Numbered from the stretch's first letter, positions 48,560 through 58,631 are shown. The stretch: 64,000 nt of DNA from Lysobacteraceae bacterium NML08-0793 (GCA_002798275.1 NWQR01000002.1:1-64000), one strand, 5' to 3'. The notes: generated by a model not told the origin, from the sequence alone. Translations and numbers: made by a program.

Positions 48560-51500
48560 TCATGATCGTAACCGGGCAGGCATTGCCTGTTTGCGACCAG
48601 TACGGGCGCGTTGCCACAGGGCGGCACTGCCGATGCGCCAGTCGTCCAGCACGGCATAGATAGTGGGCAGGAACAGCAGGCTGACCACGGTGGAAAACGC
48701 CAAGCCACCGGCGATGGCGCGCGCCATTGGGTAGTAGCTGGGCCCTTCGCCCGCCATGCGGGTATCGCCAATGGCAATCGGAATCATGGCAAGTATGGCG
48801 GTGCCCATGGTCATCAGAATTGGGCGCAGGCGTTCGCGGCTGCCGGCGACCAATGCCTCGGTGCGACGCATGCCGGTACGTCGGAGGTTGTTGATGTGCT
48901 CGATCATTACGATGCCGTTGTTCACCACCACCCCCATCAGCACCAAGATGCCAATCAACGCCATGATGTTGAAGCTGGTGCCGGTGAGCCAAAACAGCCA
49001 ATACACGCCAAATACCGAAAACACCACGCCACTCATGATGGCGCTGGGAAACAGCAGCGATTCAAACACGGCGGCCATCACCACATAAATCATCACGAGG
49101 GCGATGATGAGGTTGAACATCATCCGCTTGCCGGCGGCCTCGCCGTCGAAAAAGTTGAGGGTGTCGAAGGTGTAGTGATAACCGGCAGGCCAGGCGAGTT
49201 TGTCCAGCACCGCCTCCATCGCTTGGCGTGCTTCGGGGGCGGTAACATCCGGTGCGGGTTTGGCCGTCAGGGTAAGCGTGGTCTGGCGGTTGGTATGGGT
49301 GATGACGTTGGCCGAAGGACGCGGCTCCATGTTGACCAGCGCCGAAAGCGGCAGTTCGCGGCCATCGGCCGCCTTGACGGTAAAGGCTTGCAGCGCCTGC
49401 CAAGTGGTTTTGTCGGCATCGGCAAAGCGTAGTGTTACCGCCACCTCGCTATCACCCCGGCGCATTTCTCTAAGTGTCTGACCGCGCAGGGCAATGCCGA
49501 CAAAGCTGGCCACTTCCTGTGCGTTGAAGCCAAACGCGGCCGAGCGCTCGCGATCGACCCGCAGCAAAAGCTCGGTATTGCGATCGCCCGTATCCACGCG
49601 CACATCGCGCAATTCGCTGCGACGGGCAAGCATCGGCAGGATATCCTCGGCCAGTGCGTTCAAGGTCTGGGTGGAATCGCCCACCAAGCGCACTTCGATA
49701 TTTTGCATCTGCCCCTGGCCGCCCTGCCCGCCTTGCCAGCCCATGCTGAACTTGGCCATCGCCGATTTCGGCAGGTCTTTGCGGATGGCCTCGGTGATTT
49801 CGGTGGTGGTTTTGGCATCCACCGCCTCGCCCAAGTCCAGATGAATGCCGGCGCCGCCGCCCTCGCCAAAGCGGGTGGAAATCTGCTGGATGCCGTATTG
49901 CGCACGGCGTGCTTCAAGATGGGCTTCCAGTCGGTTCATTTCCCGGCGCATTTGCTCAAGGCTGTAGGCATCGTTCCATTGCACGTTGACGTAGGCGCTG
50001 CCAGCCTCCTCGCCGCCAAACATATCGCTCTTGGTCTGGCTCATCGGTATCAGGCTCAACAATGACACCAGCACGATGACCGCCACCGAAGTGCGCCGGT
50101 GCGCCAATGTCCAGCGCAGCAGTTTTTCATAGCGCACTTGTAGGTGATGAATCAGGCCGTGGCGCTGCTGCAAAAGCGGCGGGCTTTTCAGGCGGGCGGC
50201 GAGCATCGGAATCAGGCTGACTGCCACCAGCCAGGAGGCCAGTAGGGATACGCTGATGGTGAAGGCAATCTGCGACAGGTAGATGGAAATGACATTGCGT
50301 TCGCCAAACAGATTGGGCAGGAACACCATGCAGCTGCTGAGGGTACCGGCGGAGAGCGCAATCGCCACATGACGGGTGCCGAGAATCGCGGCAAGGCGCG
50401 GCTGCTGCGGGGTTTTCTCGCGTTCCTGCCAGATGGATTCCACCACCACCACGGCGTTGTCCACCAACATGCCGATGGCCAGCAACAAGCCCATCATCGA
50501 CAGCACATTGAGCGTGATGCCGGCGAAATACATGAAACCCAGCGTCATCACGAAGCAAATCGGGATGGACAGCGTCACCATCAGCGTTGCCGCCCAATCG
50601 CGCAAAAAGAAATACAGCACGATCACCGAGAGCAAAAGCCCGATGGCACCGGCTTCGGCCAGCGACAGCAGCGATTTCTGCACCGCATCGCCTTGGTCTT
50701 CGACCACGCGCAACTGAATATCGGCCTGCGCGCTCTGCGCATTGATGGCGGCGATTTCCGCCTTCACCGCATCGGCCACTTGCACCAGATTGGCATCGCG
50801 CTCCTTGAATACTTCCAACGTAACCGATGGCCGCCCATCCAGGCGGCGCTCATTGCGCTGCTCGACCGGCTTTAACTTGACCTCGGCGATATCGGCCAGC
50901 ATCGTGCCGCGCGTATCTAGGCGTAGATGACGCAATTCATCGAGCGAATGCAGCTCGCCCACCGGCTGTACCCGCAGTTTTTGCAGGCCGTTGTCGATTT
51001 CTCCGGCAGATACGGAAAAATTCACCGCCTGCAACTGCCTTGCCAGCGCATTCAGACTGATGCCGTGGGCATTCATGCGTTCGGGCGAAATGGCGATTTC
51101 TACCTCGTTGGCGGGCGCGCCAAAGATTTCTACCTTGGCAACGCCGGGAATGCGCTCCAGACGCCGCTTGTAGGTGCGCTCGATGCGCTCGTATTCGCCG
51201 GTCAAATCCAGCGTCTGGCTGGATAGGCGCAGGCGCAGCATGGCTGCATCGGCGCTGGACCATTTGAACACCATATAGCGACGAAAATCGTCCGGCAGCT
51301 CGTTGCGGATCGCGTCGATGCGCTCGCGTGCATCGGCAGTAGCCAAGGCAATGTCCCGCCCCCAGTCGGAAAACGCCACAAAGACCCCGGCGCTTTGCGC
51401 ATCGGCATGGCCTTGCAGGCTTTTCACGCCCTTCATGGTGGCCAGCGCTTCTTCGGCCGGACGCAGCAGATTGCGCTCGTTTTCCTCCGGGGTGCTACCG

Positions 51501-51655
51501 GCATAGGGCAGCATCACATACACAAATGGCGCAGAGACATCCGGCATCGCTTCCAGCGGCAGGCGCACGGCGGCAATCAAGCCCACCACCACCATCGACA
51601 CAAACAGCATGATGGTTGTTACCGGACGGCGGATACTGCGCTGGGCGATGCTCAT
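48560..51655 (-). CDS. RND efflux permease, second of a tandem pair
   Basis: Proton-driven inner-membrane pump of 1031 residues. It opens SIAQRSIRRPVTTIMLFVSM and has twelve predicted helices and two periplasmic porter loops. The TM4 motif is GMLVDNAVVVVE, with Asp-Asn where AcrB has Asp-Asp, and TM10 is MGVVVNNGIVMIEHIN, without the AcrB relay Lys; this matches a branch found in SwrC-like pumps. Its ATG overlaps the stop of the other permease by 4 nt. The two may form a mixed trimer as MdtBC does, but that is inference. Confidence 0.9.
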   Translation of the reverse strand: MSIAQRSIRRPVTTIMLFVSMVVVGLIAAVRLPLEAMPDVSAPFVYVMLPYAGSTPEENERNLLRPAEEALATMKGVKSLQGHADAQSAGVFVAFSDWGRDIALATADARERIDAIRNELPDDFRRYMVFKWSSADAAMLRLRLSSQTLDLTGEYERIERTYKRRLERIPGVAKVEIFGAPANEVEIAISPERMNAHGISLNALARQLQAVNFSVSAGEIDNGLQKLRVQPVGELHSLDELRHLRLDTRGTMLADIAEVKLKPVEQRNERRLDGRPSVTLEVFKERDANLVQVADAVKAEIAAINAQSAQADIQLRVVEDQGDAVQKSLLSLAEAGAIGLLLSVIVLYFFLRDWAATLMVTLSIPICFVMTLGFMYFAGITLNVLSMMGLLLAIGMLVDNAVVVVESIWQEREKTPQQPRLAAILGTRHVAIALSAGTLSSCMVFLPNLFGERNVISIYLSQIAFTISVSLLASWLVAVSLIPMLAARLKSPPLLQQRHGLIHHLQVRYEKLLRWTLAHRRTSVAVIVLVSLLSLIPMSQTKSDMFGGEEAGSAYVNVQWNDAYSLEQMRREMNRLEAHLEARRAQYGIQQISTRFGEGGGAGIHLDLGEAVDAKTTTEITEAIRKDLPKSAMAKFSMGWQGGQGGQGQMQNIEVRLVGDSTQTLNALAEDILPMLARRSELRDVRVDTGDRNTELLLRVDRERSAAFGFNAQEVASFVGIALRGQTLREMRRGDSEVAVTLRFADADKTTWQALQAFTVKAADGRELPLSALVNMEPRPSANVITHTNRQTTLTLTAKPAPDVTAPEARQAMEAVLDKLAWPAGYHYTFDTLNFFDGEAAGKRMMFNLIIALVMIYVVMAAVFESLLFPSAIMSGVVFSVFGVYWLFWLTGTSFNIMALIGILVLMGVVVNNGIVMIEHINNLRRTGMRRTEALVAGSRERLRPILMTMGTAILAMIPIAIGDTRMAGEGPSYYPMARAIAGGLAFSTVVSLLFLPTIYAVLDDWRIGSAALWQRARTGRKQAMPARLRS

Positions 51656-54600
51656 GGCGCCTCTCCCTCGGCATCCAGTGCTGCCATCAGCGCGCGGTCT
51701 TCTTCCTGCTCACGTCGTGCTCGGGCGGCGTAATCGGCATCGCGGCTGCGGTCGAGCAGGTCATACATCACCGGGATGACCAGGAGCGTCAGCAGGGTGG
51801 AGACAATCAGCCCACCAATCACGGTAATCGCCATCGGACTGCGTACTTCCGCGCCCTCGCCCATGGCGAGCGCCAGCGGCAAAAAGCCGAACAAGGTACA
51901 GGCGCTGGTCATGATGATCGGGCGCAGACGCGAGCGTGCGCCTTCCACCAGCGCCGCACGCTTGGGCATCCCGGCAATGCGCAACTGGTTGACCCGATCC
52001 ACCAGAATGATGGCGTTTTTGGTTACCAGCCCGACCAGCAGAATCAGGCCGATGAACACCACTACCGAGATGGCATTGCCGGTAACAAACAGCCCCAGTA
52101 CCGCGCCAACCAGCGCCAGCGGGATGGTGAACAAAATCACAAACGGGTGCAGCAGCGACTCAAACTGCGAGGCCATCACCAGATACACCAAAAACACCGC
52201 CAATGCGAAGGCAAACAGCAGCGAACGCAGCGAGCTGTCCAGCGCTTCGCCCTGCCCACCGATGTTCAGTTGGATATCCGCGCCAAGCGGTTTTTCCGCC
52301 ACCATGCGCTGCACTTCCGCCATCGCGGTGCCAAGGTCGATGCCCTGCAAATTGGCCGATACCAGCGCCACCTGCGCTTGGTCTGCGCGATGGATTTCGG
52401 AAGGCCCATTGCCTGCCTCCACCTCGGCCACCGAAGCCAGCCGCAGCGGCGTGCCGCTGCCGACATTCACCAACAAATTGCGGATGTCCTCGACCGTGCT
52501 GCGCTGGCCTTCTTCGGCACGCACGCGCACATCAATCTGGCGCTCACGCAGGTGATAACGGGTGGCGACTTCACCGCGCACCTGCTTCACCACCGCATCG
52601 GCAATTTGCCGGGTGGTCAGGCCAAGGGCTGCGGCGCGGTTCTGGTCGAAGTGAATCCGCACTTCCGGCCAGCCCTGCTCCACCGTAGTTTTGACATCGG
52701 TGTAATGCGGATGCGCGCGCAGGCGCTCGGCCAAATCCCGCCCGGCTGCGGCGACTTCCTCAAGCTGGCGGCCGGAGACTTCGATTTCCAGCGGGGCGGC
52801 AAGTGCGAACAATTCCGGTCGGCTGAAATCCACCGCCAGCGCCGACTCTGCGGCAAGGCTTGCGCGCAGTCGTTCGGTCAAGCGTTTTTCCAGCGCCGCG
52901 CTGCCGCCGTTTTCCATCACGATGCTGAGCCGGGCGATGTTTTCGCCACTGTCGGACGGATTGGCATCCAGCCGTGTGCCGGTGCCACTCACCCCATACA
53001 GCGCCTGGATACCCTCGGCCTTGCCATGCTCGGCCTGCAAGCGTCGCACCAGGGCATCGGTTTCACGCAGCGGTGTGCCAGGCGGCAGCTTGACCGTCAT
53101 CTCGAAGCGGTCTTGCGCCAGTTGCGGAATCAAATCGGTGCCGAGCCTAGGCAACATCCACATGCTGATGGCAAAGGCGATGGCGGCAAACAGCAACACC
53201 TTGCCGGGGTTTTCCAGCGCCTTCGGCAGCAGCCGCAGATAACCGCTTTCGGCGCGGTCATAGGGACGCATGGCAAGGTCGCTGGCACGCTGCATCAGCG
53301 GCGATATCCAGCGCAGCAGCAGCCGCCATATGCGTATCAGCGTCCAGGCAAAGGCATACGCCAGCGCCGGAAGCAGCCACTTGATGGCACGAGCGACCTG
53401 CACGAAGGGCCTTTTCCAGCCACGCACCTGGACGGGAGTCGGCGTTGGCAGCGGCTCGTCCGGGAACTCCAGCGGCGCGCGGCTTTTCAGCGATGACAGC
53501 ATCGGAATCAAGGTCATCGACACCGCCAGCGATACCGCGATGGCAATCGCCACGGTCATCGCCTGGTCGCGAAACAACTGCCCGGCGATGCCGTCAACAA
53601 ATACCAGCGGCAAAAATACCGCGATGGTGGTGAGGGTCGAAGCAACCACGGCGAGGCTAACCTCACGGGTGCCGACAATCGCCGCCTGCAAGATGCCAAG
53701 CCCGCGCTCGCGCGCCTTGGCGATGGATTCCAGCACCACGATGGAGTCGTCCACCACAAGGCCAGTTGCCAATGCCAGCCCGCCCAGCGACATCACGTTC
53801 AGGCTCAAGTCCAGCTGATCCATGAAAAAGAATGTGGTGATGATGGAGACCGGCAAGGACAGCGAAATGACAAAAGTGCTCCAGCCATCGCGCAAAAACA
53901 GGAAAATCACCAGCACCGCCAAGGCACCGCCAATCAGCGCATCGAACTTCACATCGGCAATCGCATTGCGGATAAAGCCGGACTGATCTTCGATGATGGC
54001 AAGGCGCACATCCGACGGCAGTTGCTTGCGAATCGTGGCGAGCGCCTTGTCGATTTCATCGGCAGTGGCCACGGTATTGGCATCACCCTCCTTGTAGATG
54101 GCCAGCTCAACGGCCTCTTGGCCGCCCAGCCGAATAATCGCCTCGCGCTCCTTGTAGCCCTGCACGACCTGCGCCACATCCTTCAGCCGCACCGGCAGCC
54201 CGCCGCCCGGCACCGCCTGCCCACCATCGGTGGCGCTTTGCACCGAAGCGGCAGCCGACATCGCCGCCGCATCGCCACTGGCCGCGGCCACCCGCGCCAT
54301 TTGTGCCGCCGCGCTCTCGGCCTCGCCGCCACCGCTGCGCTGGCTGGTCAGCAGCAGGTTTTCAATATCTTCCACCGTGGCGAACTGGTTGACGGTGCGT
54401 ACCAGCCAGCGTTGGCTGCCATCTTCCAAGCGGCCACCGGAAAGATTGACGTTTTCCTGCTGCAAGCGGCTGATGACGGTATCAAGCGGGATATTCACCG
54501 CCGCCAAACGCTGCGGGTCGATATCCACACGGATTTCATCTTCCAGCCCGCCGGCCACCTTGACCGCTGCCACCCCCGGCACGGTTTCCAGCTTGCGCTT

Positions 54601-55101
54601 CAAATCATCATCGGCATAGCGACGCAGGCGCGGCAGGCTGCCGCCCTGTTCGCTGCTGGAAATCACCAGTCGCATGATCGGCGCGGTGGACGGGTTGAAG
54701 CGCAGTAATACCGGCGGCTTGGCTTCCAGCGGCAATTGCAGGGCTTCCATCTTGTCGCGCACTTCCAGACTGGCCTTGTCCATATCGGTGCCCCAGGCAA
54801 AGGTCAGCACCACATCGCTCTGCCCGGTGCGGGAGACGGACTTCAGTTTATTGAGGCCACGCGCCACCCCCACGGCTTCTTCCACCGGGCGGGTAATCAG
54901 GGTTTCGATTTCCGCTGGTGCCGCGCCGGTGTATTCGGTGCGGATAGTGAGCGTGGGATAGCTCAAATCCGGCAACAAGTTGACCTTGAGGCCACTCAAG
55001 GCAATCAGGCCGAACAGCACCAGGGTCAAGGTCGCCATCAGCACCGTAACCCGGCGACGGGTGGAAAACTCCACCCAGTCAAAACCGCTTGCCATCTTCA
55101 T
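51652..55101 (-). CDS. RND efflux permease, first of a tandem pair, with internal insertions
   Basis: Pump of 1149 residues, about 100 longer than usual. The TM4 motif GLVVDDSIVVLE and TM10 GLVTKNAIILVD keep the Asp-Asp and Lys of the proton relay. Two additions explain the length: an Ala/Ser/Gly-rich stretch in the first porter loop (about 54195-54345, SAAAQMARVAAASGDAAAMS) and about 70 residues between the halves that hold an extra hydrophobic segment (LLPALAYAFAWTLIRIW). GGAGG lies 6 nt before the ATG at 55101; the frame is open for 25 codons upstream within the adaptor gene. Substrates are unknown. Confidence 0.92.
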   Translation of the reverse strand: MKMASGFDWVEFSTRRRVTVLMATLTLVLFGLIALSGLKVNLLPDLSYPTLTIRTEYTGAAPAEIETLITRPVEEAVGVARGLNKLKSVSRTGQSDVVLTFAWGTDMDKASLEVRDKMEALQLPLEAKPPVLLRFNPSTAPIMRLVISSSEQGGSLPRLRRYADDDLKRKLETVPGVAAVKVAGGLEDEIRVDIDPQRLAAVNIPLDTVISRLQQENVNLSGGRLEDGSQRWLVRTVNQFATVEDIENLLLTSQRSGGGEAESAAAQMARVAAASGDAAAMSAAASVQSATDGGQAVPGGGLPVRLKDVAQVVQGYKEREAIIRLGGQEAVELAIYKEGDANTVATADEIDKALATIRKQLPSDVRLAIIEDQSGFIRNAIADVKFDALIGGALAVLVIFLFLRDGWSTFVISLSLPVSIITTFFFMDQLDLSLNVMSLGGLALATGLVVDDSIVVLESIAKARERGLGILQAAIVGTREVSLAVVASTLTTIAVFLPLVFVDGIAGQLFRDQAMTVAIAIAVSLAVSMTLIPMLSSLKSRAPLEFPDEPLPTPTPVQVRGWKRPFVQVARAIKWLLPALAYAFAWTLIRIWRLLLRWISPLMQRASDLAMRPYDRAESGYLRLLPKALENPGKVLLFAAIAFAISMWMLPRLGTDLIPQLAQDRFEMTVKLPPGTPLRETDALVRRLQAEHGKAEGIQALYGVSGTGTRLDANPSDSGENIARLSIVMENGGSAALEKRLTERLRASLAAESALAVDFSRPELFALAAPLEIEVSGRQLEEVAAAGRDLAERLRAHPHYTDVKTTVEQGWPEVRIHFDQNRAAALGLTTRQIADAVVKQVRGEVATRYHLRERQIDVRVRAEEGQRSTVEDIRNLLVNVGSGTPLRLASVAEVEAGNGPSEIHRADQAQVALVSANLQGIDLGTAMAEVQRMVAEKPLGADIQLNIGGQGEALDSSLRSLLFAFALAVFLVYLVMASQFESLLHPFVILFTIPLALVGAVLGLFVTGNAISVVVFIGLILLVGLVTKNAIILVDRVNQLRIAGMPKRAALVEGARSRLRPIIMTSACTLFGFLPLALAMGEGAEVRSPMAITVIGGLIVSTLLTLLVIPVMYDLLDRSRDADYAARARREQEEDRALMAALDAEGEAP

Positions 55102-55114
55102 GCCCGGCCTCCGT

Positions 55115-56236
55115 TCAGTTGCTGTCGGACTGGGGTTCTGCCGGTTTTTCGGCCTTCGCAGGGGCATTCTCGTCAATCACCTGCACCGGGCTGCCTTCGC
55201 GCAGGGCATTCTTGCCGGCAATCACCACCTGCTCACCCACTGCCAGTCCCTTGCGCACTTCAAGATAGCCATCTTCCGTATGGCCGGTTTCAATCGCCAC
55301 GCGCTCGGCCTTGCCATCGCGCACCACATACACGCTGCTGTCGCCGCTTTCATCCAGCAGCGCGCTACGCGGGATGGCCGGTACCTGCGCACGCTGTTCG
55401 TACTGAATCGACAGCCGCCCAAACATCCCCGACTGCAAGCTGCCCTCACCGGCAAAACCGGCCACCACCCGGAACGTGCCGCTGCCTGCATCCACCACCG
55501 GGGCGATGCGATCGACTTGCCCGGCAAAGCTGCGTCCTGGCAGTGCATCCACGCGCAAAACCACCGGCTGTCCTTTCTTGATGCGGTCAATTTCGCGCTC
55601 GGGTACGTTCAACGTGGCCTCCAGGCGCGAGGTATCGACGATGCGGAACACCGGCGAATTGATTTGCACGAAATTGCCCGGCTTGATGGATTTGCTGGCA
55701 ATCACCCCACTAATGGGCGCTTCCACCGTGGTGTAGGAAAGCTCCAGCCGCGCCATCTGATGCGCCGCACGGGCGTTTTGCAGGTCAAAGCGCAATTGAT
55801 CCACATCATTGGCGCTGACCATTTTCTGCTCGGCCAGTTGCGATGCCCTACGGTAATTGGCCTCCAGCTTGGCCACCTGTGCGCCGGTCTGCGCCACCTG
55901 CAACCGCGCCCGGTCGGCATCCAGACGCGCCAATGCCTGCCCAGCTCGCACCTGCTGGCCTTCCTCCACCAATACCTGCAAGGCCACCCCGGAAGTGCGC
56001 GAAATCGCCTGGGCTTCGGCACGCGCCTCCAGCGCCGCCGTGCCCACATGGCTGGCACTCAAGGTGCGGGGCTCGACCCGGGCAGTTTCCACCACCACCG
56101 CTTCGACTTTCTCCTCGCGCTCATCGGCTTTTTTGTCTGCCTCCTGCGGTGGCGAGCAGGCAACAAGCGTCAGGGAAAAAGCCGCAATCAGGGCAATCGC
56201 ACCGGAACGAAAAATGGGCTGGCAAGAGGCTGGCAT
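55115..56236 (-). CDS. RND periplasmic adaptor lipoprotein
   Basis: Membrane fusion protein of 373 residues. A lipoprotein signal (IALIAAFSLTLVAC, Cys27) is followed by a charged spacer, a barrel-sandwich hybrid (VLVEEGQQVRAGQALARLD), a coiled-coil hairpin, a beta-barrel (APISGVIASKSIKPGNFV then LEATLNVPEREIDRIKKGQ) and a membrane-proximal domain. It is the first gene of an adaptor-permease-permease operon with 13 nt to the next start. No outer-membrane factor is included, so a channel from elsewhere must serve it. Confidence 0.92.
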   Translation of the reverse strand: MPASCQPIFRSGAIALIAAFSLTLVACSPPQEADKKADEREEKVEAVVVETARVEPRTLSASHVGTAALEARAEAQAISRTSGVALQVLVEEGQQVRAGQALARLDADRARLQVAQTGAQVAKLEANYRRASQLAEQKMVSANDVDQLRFDLQNARAAHQMARLELSYTTVEAPISGVIASKSIKPGNFVQINSPVFRIVDTSRLEATLNVPEREIDRIKKGQPVVLRVDALPGRSFAGQVDRIAPVVDAGSGTFRVVAGFAGEGSLQSGMFGRLSIQYEQRAQVPAIPRSALLDESGDSSVYVVRDGKAERVAIETGHTEDGYLEVRKGLAVGEQVVIAGKNALREGSPVQVIDENAPAKAEKPAEPQSDSN

Positions 56237-56262
56237 GGGAAACTCGGACGGTGATTCTAGGT

Positions 56263-56312
56263 GTTATATCCAAGTAAATCACCTTTGCCCCGGCTTGAAA
56301 GGTGCCAAAGGT
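56263..56312 (-). promoter_or_regulatory. Candidate promoter and hairpins of the RND operon
   Basis: On the minus strand TATAAC (56268-56263) lies about 27 nt before the adaptor start with no clear -35 box. Just upstream, ACCTTTG (56281-56287) can pair with CAAAGGT (56306-56312) or, shifted by one, with AAAGGTG (56298-56304), giving two competing stems that could be an operator or the terminator of the repetitive-protein gene. Confidence 0.35.
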
Positions 56313-56344
56313 CATGCCGATGACATAGCGACCTCATGCAACGC

Positions 56345-57979
56345 TCATGGCGGGGGTTGACCTGCCGGTTGCAGCGCCTCGGGGTCTTCAAACAATTCGG
56401 GCTTGAACGGTACTTCGGGCGGCTGTCGGGCACGGGCTGGCTGGTCGAATACGCCATTCTTGCCTGGCACCAGCAGGCAGCCGCCAGTCGCCTGCAAGGT
56501 CGAAATCACGCATTCAAGCTCCAGCGTGGTGCCGGGAATCGGGATGCGGATGGATTTCACCCCGCGCCGCACCCATTCCTGCAACAGGGTTTCCGGTGGC
56601 CGCCAGATGCCATCGAACATCGTGCCGCGGGTTTCCATGCCGGGACGGCGCAGCCATGTTCCCTCACGGGTTGGGTCAGGAAAGCGCGGCTTGAAGCTGT
56701 CATCAGCAAGTCGCGGGCGGCCATCGGCATTGAAAAGTCTGCTACCGCCCTGCCCGCGCCCCGTCCCTTGTTCATTGCCACGCGCCTGCCCGGCACGGCT
56801 CTGTGCCGCTGCCCCCCAGTCATCGCCGCGTACCGGATCGGGCCAGCCGCTACTGCTCGCAACAGGCTGTGGGCCGGCGCCGGTTTGCGGCGCATTTTGC
56901 CCCGGCTGCGCCGAACGGCCACGCGCATCGGGCAAGCCCGAAGGGGCGGACGATGTTGCCGTCGCAGTTGCTGCTGCTGATGCAGCCGACGCTGCTATCG
57001 CCGCTTGTGTAGTAGAGGCTGCCGCCGTGGTCTGCGGTGCTGGCTGCGGCGCGTCGGGCAAAGCCGGCAAGGCGCGCTGGCCGACTTCTCGCACGGCAAG
57101 CTGTGGCGCGCTGCGGCGCAGACCCAATTCCGGCAGATTGACTGCTGGCGCAGGCAACGGCTCGGGAATCGGCGCTTCCGCAGGCATCGCCGCTGGCGCC
57201 TGCACACTGCGCACGGCAGTGCTCGGCAGGCTGATTGCGCGCACCTCGGGCAGCGGTGCCGGCAAGGCGTTTTCAGACGGCAGATTCTGGCTACGCAACT
57301 GCACCGCAGGCAGCGTCATCGCCATCGCCGGACGCGGTGGCGGCAATTGAAAATCATCCGGGGACGGCTGCGGCGGCGTAGTCACCTGCAACGGCTGCGC
57401 GCTTGGCAATGGCTGTGTCTGCACTTGTACCTGCGAACTGTCCGGCAGGGGCAGCGCGGCCATCTCAGGGATATTGGGTAATGCCATCGCCGGGGCAGTT
57501 TCCACTTCTGCCGCCAGATGCTGTCGGGTTGCCATCGGCGCAGGCCCGCCTGCGGGATTCGCCTGCCCGCTACCCGTTGTGGCCGTACTGGCCAAGTCGC
57601 CCGCGGCGGCCTCTTCACCGCCACCGGTCTGATCCTGCGAGCCAAAGCCGGTAATGCGGATTCGCATCGGCTCAGGTTCAGGCTCAGACACGGCGCCCCA
57701 GCGCAAATACAACGAAGCGAGCATGAACAGCACGAAAAACAGATTGACCAGCAGGCTAATCGCCATCCCGACTAGGCGCTGCCCCATCGGGGTGCGATTG
57801 CGCGCATCCCAGCCCACATCAAACAGGCCACGCCAGCGCTGCCAGCGTGTCAAGGCAAGCGGCGGATTGTCATACGCCCGAACACCCGAAAAGTCCGGGC
57901 GCGCTGCCAGAATCGCCAGCATCTGCTCGCAATCGGGTGCCAAAGACCTGTTCGGCGGATGCGGCCGCTGGCGATTCAT
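56345..57979 (-). CDS. Xanthomonadaceae transmembrane repetitive protein
   Basis: Protein of 544 residues with one membrane helix (VGMAISLLVNLFFVLFMLASLYL, about 70-92). The N-terminal 70 residues lie in the cytoplasm; after the helix come about 330 residues rich in Pro, Ala, Gln and Ser (for example AQPLQVTTPPQPSPDDFQLP), likely unfolded in the periplasm. A compact C-terminal part (about 440-525) has IWRPPETLLQEWVRRGVKSI and two Cys. Its single-helix, Pro-rich layout recalls TonB-like or energy-coupling proteins, but no TonB C-terminal domain is seen. Function is unknown. It ends 12 nt after nfuA begins its own frame region and is read with it. Confidence 0.75.
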   Translation of the reverse strand: MNRQRPHPPNRSLAPDCEQMLAILAARPDFSGVRAYDNPPLALTRWQRWRGLFDVGWDARNRTPMGQRLVGMAISLLVNLFFVLFMLASLYLRWGAVSEPEPEPMRIRITGFGSQDQTGGGEEAAAGDLASTATTGSGQANPAGGPAPMATRQHLAAEVETAPAMALPNIPEMAALPLPDSSQVQVQTQPLPSAQPLQVTTPPQPSPDDFQLPPPRPAMAMTLPAVQLRSQNLPSENALPAPLPEVRAISLPSTAVRSVQAPAAMPAEAPIPEPLPAPAVNLPELGLRRSAPQLAVREVGQRALPALPDAPQPAPQTTAAASTTQAAIAASAASAAATATATSSAPSGLPDARGRSAQPGQNAPQTGAGPQPVASSSGWPDPVRGDDWGAAAQSRAGQARGNEQGTGRGQGGSRLFNADGRPRLADDSFKPRFPDPTREGTWLRRPGMETRGTMFDGIWRPPETLLQEWVRRGVKSIRIPIPGTTLELECVISTLQATGGCLLVPGKNGVFDQPARARQPPEVPFKPELFEDPEALQPAGQPPP

Positions 57980-57991
57980 CGGTGCATCAAC

Positions 57992-58579
57992 TTACGTGCG
58001 CGGTGCGTAGGGAGCCGCGCCGCTGTCATGGTCGGTGGCATCGCGCACCGCGCTGACCCCCGGCACTTTTTCCAGCAAGGTTTTTTCAATGCCCTGCTTG
58101 AGCGTGATATCGGCCATGCCGCAGCCTTGGCAGCCGCCGCCAAAGCGCAACACCACCACGCCATCGGCGGTTACCTCCTCCACCCGCACATTGCCGCGAT
58201 GCATGGCAAGCTGCGGATTGATTTCATGCTCAACCACCCACATCACCCGTTCCACCAGCGAAGCATCGGCCTCGGGCGCCTTGCCCTTGATATGGGGCGC
58301 ACGGATTTGCAACTGTCCGCCAGTGGCTCGCGGCTCGTAGTCGATTTTTGCGCCATCAAGCGCACTGGCGCTGGCCGCATCCACCCACAGAGTGAAGCCT
58401 TCGCAGTCAATCGCCCATTCATCGCCATTGAGATCGTCAGGGCCTGCAAACTCCAGCTGCACATCAGCACGCGGCGTGCCCGGATGCAGTGCCGAAAGAC
58501 GCACGCCAAGCCCAGGCAGTGCCTCTTTGGCGAGAAGTTTGCGGAAATGGTTCTGTGCAGATTCAGTGATGTCGATCAT
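57992..58579 (-). CDS. nfuA: Fe-S biogenesis protein NfuA
   Basis: Carries a 4Fe-4S cluster to client proteins. The 195-residue protein has a degenerate A-type domain in its first half (no Cys triad, as expected) and a NifU-like C-terminal domain with GGGCQGCG, Cys150 and Cys153 being the cluster ligands. The repetitive-protein gene begins 12 nt downstream on the same strand. It is divergent from phhB with a 52-nt gap. Confidence 0.96.
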   Translation of the reverse strand: MIDITESAQNHFRKLLAKEALPGLGVRLSALHPGTPRADVQLEFAGPDDLNGDEWAIDCEGFTLWVDAASASALDGAKIDYEPRATGGQLQIRAPHIKGKAPEADASLVERVMWVVEHEINPQLAMHRGNVRVEEVTADGVVVLRFGGGCQGCGMADITLKQGIEKTLLEKVPGVSAVRDATDHDSGAAPYAPRT

Positions 58580-58631
58580 GCGGTTATTCTATCGGCCTTC
58601 CGCTGACCAGATACTGTTTTCAGGAGATGCC

